DNA from: Byssothecium circinans
Taxonomy: Eukaryota; Ascomycota; Dothideomycetes; Pleosporales; Massarinaceae
NCBI GenBank assembly: GCA_010015675.1
Contig: ML976984.1
Span: 745,534-809,533 of the forward strand
Length of the DNA: 64,000 nucleotides
Direction: 5' to 3'
Part shown: piece after piece, positions 57,661 to 64,000 of the stretch
How positions within the stretch are numbered: the stretch's first letter is position 1
Layout: the number at the start of each line of letters is the position of its first letter
Notes under the pieces: generated by a model
Databases searched by the model: none
What the model saw: the letters and a program-made list of their open reading frames with translations, nothing else
What the model was told of the DNA's origin: nothing
Program-made: the position numbers and the translations under genes

Positions 57661-59084
57661 CTACTCGATCGTGCCAAACTCCCATGATGATTCCCAGTGA
57701 TACTTCTGACCTGGGCCGAAGATCTGCTTGTCAAGGCGACCCCATTCAGGGCTGCGGAATATGTCAGAAGGTATGAAATGTGGTGCAGGGCAATGTAACT
57801 TACTGATTGATGCCATCGACATAATCTTGAGCTTCAATAGCAATGCAGCCATCTCTCGGGATAAACTTGTCTTTGCCCGCGACGCCTTGCGTTTTCTTGA
57901 ACTCAGTCTTTCCATCATTCCAGTTACAGGTGTATAGCACAACGGCGTCTTGATTGGTGCGCAACTCAGCCTTGATTCCGCTCCAAGCGCTGCTCAGGGT
58001 GAGGGCGACATTCCTCTTATTTCTCTTGTCGTCGAAAGCCCAGGCGCCATTATAGCCGTGGCAACCACCACCGCAGTGGTTCTCAAAATCCGAATTCCCG
58101 GAAGCGAAGCCGAGCTGATGGGGTGCAGTCCAGAAATCATCAATGTTATTCTTGGAGACGTTGGCAATAACGCCAGTGGGAAGGGCATTTTGGTCAGCCA
58201 GCAGGACGCGCTTAGCGCTAGGCATGTGCATAGTATGGTTCCAGATAGTCCTGTTATCGGGGTTGGCGAAAGCATCGAGCTGGAAGTACGTATGCTGCGT
58301 GAGCATGATGGGAGTCTTGGCGTCTGGTGAGATGGCGTCTATGGAGATGCTCCACCTGTTCTTCGACACTGAGTAGGTAACGCTTGACTCAACACGCCCT
58401 GGCATGCCCGTTGAATTGGCAGGGTCGTAGATAGAGAAGGTGATGGAGTTGCTGGTAACCTCGGTGACGTTCCAAACGCGGAAGGACCAGTTGTTGGTTC
58501 CGCTGTGCAGTGTATTCGGCCCATCGTTGAGTTCGGTGTGGTAGGTGACATTGTCGATTGTAAAAGTACCTTTTCCAATGCGATTGACGTATCGACCTGG
58601 AATGGCATTATAGACGGGATGTCCGGGGTCGACAGCTTCCGCTCATCAGCGAATGGCGTAGAAACAATAGAGAGAACGTACGGTAGTAGGACGTGTTATC
58701 GTACCCCAGGACAATGTCTCGCTCAACGCCGTTCTTGTCTGTTTCCATTTAGCTGATTATCAACTTGAGTCTCGACATTGTTACCTTTGACGAAGAGGTT
58801 GGTCAGGGTAGCGGCATATGGAATAAACTACATGTGTCAGTTTTGTGGGCAGAGTGATGATAGACGCTGAGTTATTGGCGAGAGAAAGATAGTGTTGCGT
58901 TCTTGCGTTTCATTGAAGAGAAATGGCTCATGGGAAGTAAACCAAAGAATTGTCATTGAAGTACCTGTGCCTTGATTCCAGGAGCAGTCAGCGTGTACCT
59001 CCCATCAGCATCAGGCGCCGGAGGTTTGCTTGGCACTGCCGCCGTCGAAGCTGCCACCGCGAAAAGAGCGAAAGAGTACTTCAT
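57661..59084 (-). CDS. Secreted aldose 1-epimerase (mutarotase)
   Basis: Five exons: 59084-58965, 58827-58785, 58738-58682, 58635-57804 and 57751-57661, 380 residues, introns of 137, 46, 46 and 52 nt, all keeping the frame. The first 16-18 residues are a signal peptide (FALFAVAASTAAVPS). The enzyme interconverts alpha and beta anomers of glucose or galactose. The galactose-mutarotase fold shows FIPYAATLTNLFV, DIVLGYDN, NAIPGRYVNRIGKG, ELNDGPNTLHSG, the catalytic-histidine segment LTQHTYFQL, and IAIEAQDYVDGINHPEW with the catalytic Glu region. Several Asn-X-Ser/Thr sites fit secretion. Intracellular yeast mutarotase is fused to Gal10; this is a separate extracellular type. Confidence 0.88.
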
Positions 59085-61269
59085 GGTGAACAGAATCCCG
59101 CAGCAATATTGATTCCAGAGAAATGAAAGAGTGCCTGACACCGGACGACCCAACAACCAGAACCCCAAGCTCTTTATACAAGGACCAGATGCCCGTAAGC
59201 TGCAGCCGCATCTCCATGGCATCAGCAATCCAATCAAACAGAGGAACCAATGGCTAAACAAACGCAATCGTCGTCTAGACGCATGGGGAGCTATAAAGTT
59301 GTTCCCGCGTGTTGCAATATGGAGTTAATTTGACTGCATTTACCCCGGTTTTTCCAGGAACCAGCTGAGGTGAGAAGGATTCTGTACGGACGTCGCGTGG
59401 CCGATTGGTAAGGAACCCATATTCCAGAAGGATGGATGAAGGAGTAGGGGTCGCATAGTGTGGAGAAGGTGTTTATGTGAATAATATGGGAGGTTGTGCC
59501 TTTGTCCCGCTCTTGCCAGAATTTCGTACTTCATCTCGTTGTGGGTTAGCGTGGTTGCCCCTCCGTCACTAGTGGGCATCCAATGTTCCTGCTCCTCTGC
59601 TTTTCTTTCTTTGGAAGACTGACGACAAGTCATCAATCCTTCTCGGCGCCTTATGTACCAGGCAAGTAAGCAGACGTCTGTCTCAGCTCGCATAATACAG
59701 ACGAATCAAAAGTTATGTACTTGTGCGCCTCGAAGTATCATTAACAAGTACTGAGTGCTCTCTCATTGCGAGTCCATTGATTGCAACGCCATTTGAACTT
59801 CCCTCTCTTGCATTTTACTACAACATTGAACAGACTGGTCAATTATATACAGAAAATAAAGCCTCTGTTTATCTTCGCTATTCCCCAGTGCGGTAAAACA
59901 CTCTGGGCTGCCGAAGCAGATGCAGAAGACAGGAAATGGCATCCAGAGAAGAACAGCATAATTGGAAAGAAAGGCGCAAACAGTTCGGCGAGTGTTAGGC
60001 ATTGCCACAGCATTCGTTGTCTCTTCTCTCTGTCCCTTCTTTCTTCCCGGTGTATGACAAAGTAGCATCTGTCTTCATCGCACGCTAGACAAGGAAGCCG
60101 TTGACCGCTGCTCAAGCGCAGAGCATTACGTGCTTGACAGGTATTGATTTTGCGGCAACGGCCCGAATATATACAATACGGTATGCTGATGATGGGCGGC
60201 AAATCTGGTCAAACGAGGAGATTTGCGCAGCGTTGCTGCGAGTTGAAGGGGAAAGCAAAGAATACTAGTCGCGTTTGGAAGTCACGTCACTCCCCTGAGA
60301 CAGACCTCGGGAAGATGCTATGTAGGGTTTTGGTTGGGGCGTGGGGAAATGACGAGACAACTCGGGATTCCCTTAGTGTGGATTATTGGAGCCTTCCAAA
60401 GTGCGAAGAACAGCTGTTCTACACGTAAAAAGCGCGCCGTACCGCATGAGGGTTCCGGACATTTTGCAACCAAGCAGATGCAGATGCAAAAGCGCCTGCA
60501 GGTCACAGCCACACAGAAAGTCCGGTCGGAATTGTACATGAAGCAGGGCGACGTAAAATAGTGAAAATTACATCGGTGGGCCCGTCAGCCTTTCTAGACC
60601 GAAGTCTGCCGAGGATGAGCTCAGGGGTATGGATCTTTCGCTGTCGCTCGGACTCGGGATTGACGATGGTGACAGCGATTGACGATTGACTATGGTCACT
60701 GTGTGGTGGATCGTCGAGATCTCGCGCATATTAATTGTGATCAACACAAGTGACGCACATGGCGGAGGGGACAGTACCAAACGATGGCGTGGAGTTGCAG
60801 CGTTGGGACGACCGAGTTGAAGCGGAGCTGCTGGCACGACTCTTGCTGTTGAAGAGAGCCGCGTCTGATTGCTGGGGAGAACAATAATTGCGGGTTTCCG
60901 GCGCGCTGCTAGCGCGTTTCAAAGCAGTAATGTGGCGGCCGTTCCTGCGTGGCGTGGTGCTGGGATGGCCTGGCTTGTTTCGCGATGGCGGAGGTGCAGC
61001 ACGGAACGGGAATCAAAGACGACGCGCCGCTCTTAAAAGTCTCTTTCCCTCCTGAGCATTCCCGATTGACTTTTCCCTTCGTTTTGCGTGTTTGCTGTGC
61101 TTGGAAGGTCCTGCCCACACTCGTACAGTATTCCACGGCAGGCCGCACCCCCTTCAAAAAAAAAAAGTACCTCCCCCTTTGTACCACACTTCCGCACAAG
61201 GGAGAGCCATTCCGCTCTCCAACCACCGCCGTCCACGGCCCCGCATTCCTTTCGCTCGTCCATACGCAA
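59085..61269. promoter_or_regulatory. Divergent 2.2-kb promoter region
   Basis: This lies between the epimerase and channel start codons. The last 250 bases before 61270 are C/T-rich with a poly-A run, like a leader. No gene is recognised in the middle; short frames near 59.8 and 60.2 kb lack content. Confidence 0.45.
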
Positions 61270-64000
61270 ATGACCACCCCGCAACCCAGATCCCCCTCGT
61301 ACCGTCTCTCGCGTCAGGGTTTCCAGCCTCTAGAGAACAATTTCGACGGGAACATGAACAACAACGATATCCCCCTACAGACTGTCGTCAGCCACACGCC
61401 GTCGAAAACCCCAACCGTGAGGGAGTCGGAACAATCGGAGAAGAGCGGCTTTTTCCACCGCGGCAAGAGGAGGGTGCAGAAGACAGACTCCAACGGCCAG
61501 TCATACAATGACACCCTTCGTCCCGATGACGAGGACGACTCGACCGCCCTCAATCGCATGGGTAGATTTTACATGAAGGTGCTCAACTTCAGTATCATCA
61601 CACGATACATGATCTACGTGGCTCCGTTGGCCCTCGCTCTGGCCATTCCCATCATTCTCTCTCACAAGAACATCAAGGTCATTACCGGTCAGATTGGAAA
61701 TGACAAGGGCAAACGAAACGGCGCTGACCCCTTCCAATTCTTCATTTGGATCGAAATCAGTACGTACACCATCCCTCCGCAAAGCCACCACTGACAATTA
61801 CTGCAGTCTGGCTGAGCTTCTGGGGCTGCAAAATCGTCGCTCATTTCCTCCCTCGCATCTTCGAATTCCTCGTTGGCGTTGTTAGCCCCGGCATCAAGAA
61901 ATACGTCCTTCTTCTCGCCGCTCTTGAGAAGCCGCTCTCATTTGTCTTCTGGATGATTGTGAACCAGGTCACCTATCGCGGTCTCATCATACAGGGCGCT
62001 CAGCTGCCAAATCCCGGCTGGATGGACAAGTTGGCCTCGGTCTTGATTGCCTTCCTCGTCTGCACCTGCGTGATCCTAGCTGAACGCCTACTCATCCAGC
62101 TTATCAGTATCAGTTATCACCGAAAGCAGTTTGACGGCAAGATCAAGGACTCGAAGCGCAACATTTACCTCTTGGGCGTCATGTACGATGCTTCGAGGAC
62201 GCTTTTCCCGGCATACTGCAATGAATTCGCCGAGGAAGACTACATCATCCAGGATCAGCTGGGCTTCACACTTGGCAGCAAGAAGGCGACAATCGGGCAC
62301 AATCGGTCAGGCTCGAAGACACCCATGCGGTTGATTCAGAATGTCGGTCGAATGGGAGACAAAGTCACATCTGGTAAGCAATTGATGGAACAGTCATTTG
62401 CAGAAATTCTGGCAACGCTTTACGTAGTTTAGACTCAGTAAAGAGTTGCGAAATTTCGGCTCCAGTACTGCGATACGAGCATAGACTAACAAAATACAGC
62501 CTTCGGAACCGTTGCGCAAGAAATCACGGGCAAGAAGGTCTTTGACCCCAACTCGGCCCACTCCATAGTGCTGGAGGCTCTCGAGGCAAACAGGTCTGCC
62601 GAGGCCCTTGCTCGCCGTATCTGGCTTTCTTTCGTGGTTGAAGGCAAGAACGAGCTCTCCATGGATGATTTGGTCGAAGTCATGGGTCCCGGACGACAGA
62701 AGGAGGCAGAAGAATGCTTCGGCTCGCTCGACAGAGATGGCAATGGCGATATCAGTTTGGAAGAGATGATCCTCACAGTGACTGAATTCGGCCGCGAACG
62801 CAAATCGATCAGCTCCAGTATGCACGACGTCGACCAGGCTATCAATGCGCTCGATGCTCTACTTTTCACTATCGTCTTCGTCGTGTGCATCTTCATCATC
62901 AGTAAGTTCTTCCGCGGATTCAGTCCATCCACAGTCATGTACAGCCATGCGTCGAAAAACTGGCAACGCTTTCCACAGCCCGGGTTGCATAAAGTGTTTC
63001 GAGGATTCCGATCCACAACAGCATCTTCAGGATACAGCTAACGCGGCACAGTTCTCTTCTTGAGCCCCAGCTTCACAGCCACGCTCGCCACATCGGCCGC
63101 TTCCCTCCTGTCCCTCTCTTTCGTCTTTGCCGCCACTTGCCAGGAAGTCTTGGGTTCTTGTATCTTCCTATTCGTCAAGCACCCCTTCGACATCGGCGAT
63201 CGTGTGGATATCGCCACTGACCAACTCACTGTGGAGCACATCTCCCTTCTCTACACGGTGTTCAAGCGTATTTCCAACGGCAAGATCGTCCAGACCCCTA
63301 ACATCGTCCTGAACAACCTGTGGATAGAAAACATCACCCGCTCAAAGGCTATGAGAGAACAGGTGCCCATCTTCGCCGACTTTGGCACCAGCTTCGAGGA
63401 CATCAATGCGTTGAAGCAGGAGATGATTGCCTTCGTTCGCGATCCTGCCAACACGCGCGACTTCCACTCCGACGTCGATGTTGAGGTTGTCGGTATTGCC
63501 GAAATGAACAAGCTGGAGCTCCGCGTCGAGATTCGACACAAGAGCAATTGGTCCAACGAGAGTCTACGCGCCGCTCGCCGTTCCAAGTTCATGTGCGCCC
63601 TCGTTGTGGCCCTCCGCAAGGTTCCGATCGCTCCTCCTGGCGGAAGCGACGCAGCACTTGGTTCCGCTGACAAGCCAGCGTACTCCGTCGCCATTTCACC
63701 TTCAGATGCCGCAGCAGCTCGCCGAAAGTACCTCGACGACCAAGACGCTTCCCGCCTCTTCCCGACGAAGAAGAAGGATGAAGACGAAAACGAGGGCAAA
63801 TCCAGCGGTATCGACTACCTCGGTAGCGGCGCTGAGGGCAAAGCCATCACTTCGATCAACAACCGTAAGCCTGGTGTAGATAACGTGCGCGACGACACCT
63901 GGAACGCACGTGGCGGTGACGACAGCAGCACCATCGGTCGTCCCAGCATCGATGCGCGTCCAGAACACGAAGACCTCCGCGGTCTCCTCCACAAAGCGTC
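61270..64000 (+). CDS. MscS-type mechanosensitive channel with EF-hand (Msy1/Msy2-like), 3' truncated by the window
   Basis: Exons 61270-61759, 61807-62373, 62500-62901 and 63052 to the window edge; introns of 47, 126 and 150 nt, the last with a GCTAAC branch site. About 800 residues are visible and the end is missing. A Ser/Pro-rich cytosolic N-terminus is followed by several membrane helices (RYMIYVAPLALALAIPIIL, PLSFVFWMIVNQV, LIAFLVCTCVILAERLL). An EF-hand (LDRDGNGDISLEEM, all calcium ligands present) follows. Then comes the pore helix and MscS beta domain (ATLATSAASLLSLSFVFAA, LFVKHPFDIGDRVDI, IVQTPNIVLNNLWIEN). Fission-yeast relatives are ER channels controlling calcium on osmotic swelling. 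The C-terminal tail is acidic and charged. Confidence 0.9.

Overview
The window looks like nuclear DNA of a filamentous ascomycete, most likely a dothideomycete and perhaps of Pleosporales type. The genes carry many short introns (mostly 45-65 nt, GT...AG, with CTAAC/CTGAC-like branch sites). Typical fungal families are present: a HET-domain protein, a Zn2Cys6 regulator, DASH Duo1, Sip5, AIM6 and an MscS channel with an EF-hand. A transposase relic has one stop codon of the C-to-T type that RIP leaves. The class assignment is inference from gene style; no marker gene was compared. About 24 protein genes or gene remnants can be supported, plus a few weak small ORFs. Many long open frames here have no ATG; wherever possible I start genes at an ATG and define exons from splice signals that keep the frame.

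Layout. 0-4.6 kb is an accessory, partly broken block: the transposase tail, the C-terminal half of a HET-domain protein, a CorA-like membrane protein facing the other way, and a RyR-domain fragment. 5-24.9 kb is ordinary gene-dense DNA: an APH-type kinase, galactokinase, DUO1, a conserved nuclear protein, a tubulin-tyrosine-ligase-like protein, MCM10 and RNase H2 subunit B on one divergent promoter with MluI-box sites, a BTB-like gene, an eight-cysteine small secreted protein and an MFS transporter. 26-27 kb holds an F-box-like protein gene. 27-43.3 kb is strikingly gene-poor: one Ran1/Pat1-like protein kinase sits between about 6.9 kb and 8.1 kb of DNA in which I recognise no gene. 43.3-59.1 kb is a run of minus-strand genes: a Zn2Cys6-like regulator, a second BTB-like gene, a YggS/PLPBP-type PLP protein, AIM6, SIP5 and a secreted aldose 1-epimerase. 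A mechanosensitive-channel gene starts at 61.27 kb and runs off the right edge.

How the genes relate. Most are independent housekeeping genes; I see no biosynthetic cluster. Functional links that can be read are the replication pair MCM10 and RNase H2B (shared cell-cycle-type promoter) and two separated galactose-pathway enzymes (galactokinase, aldose 1-epimerase). The most unusual parts are the HET/CorA-like/RyR remnant block at the left end, the large empty flanks and long leader of the kinase gene, the small cysteine-rich secreted protein, the half zinc cluster of the regulator, and several inverted repeats and palindromes in promoters.
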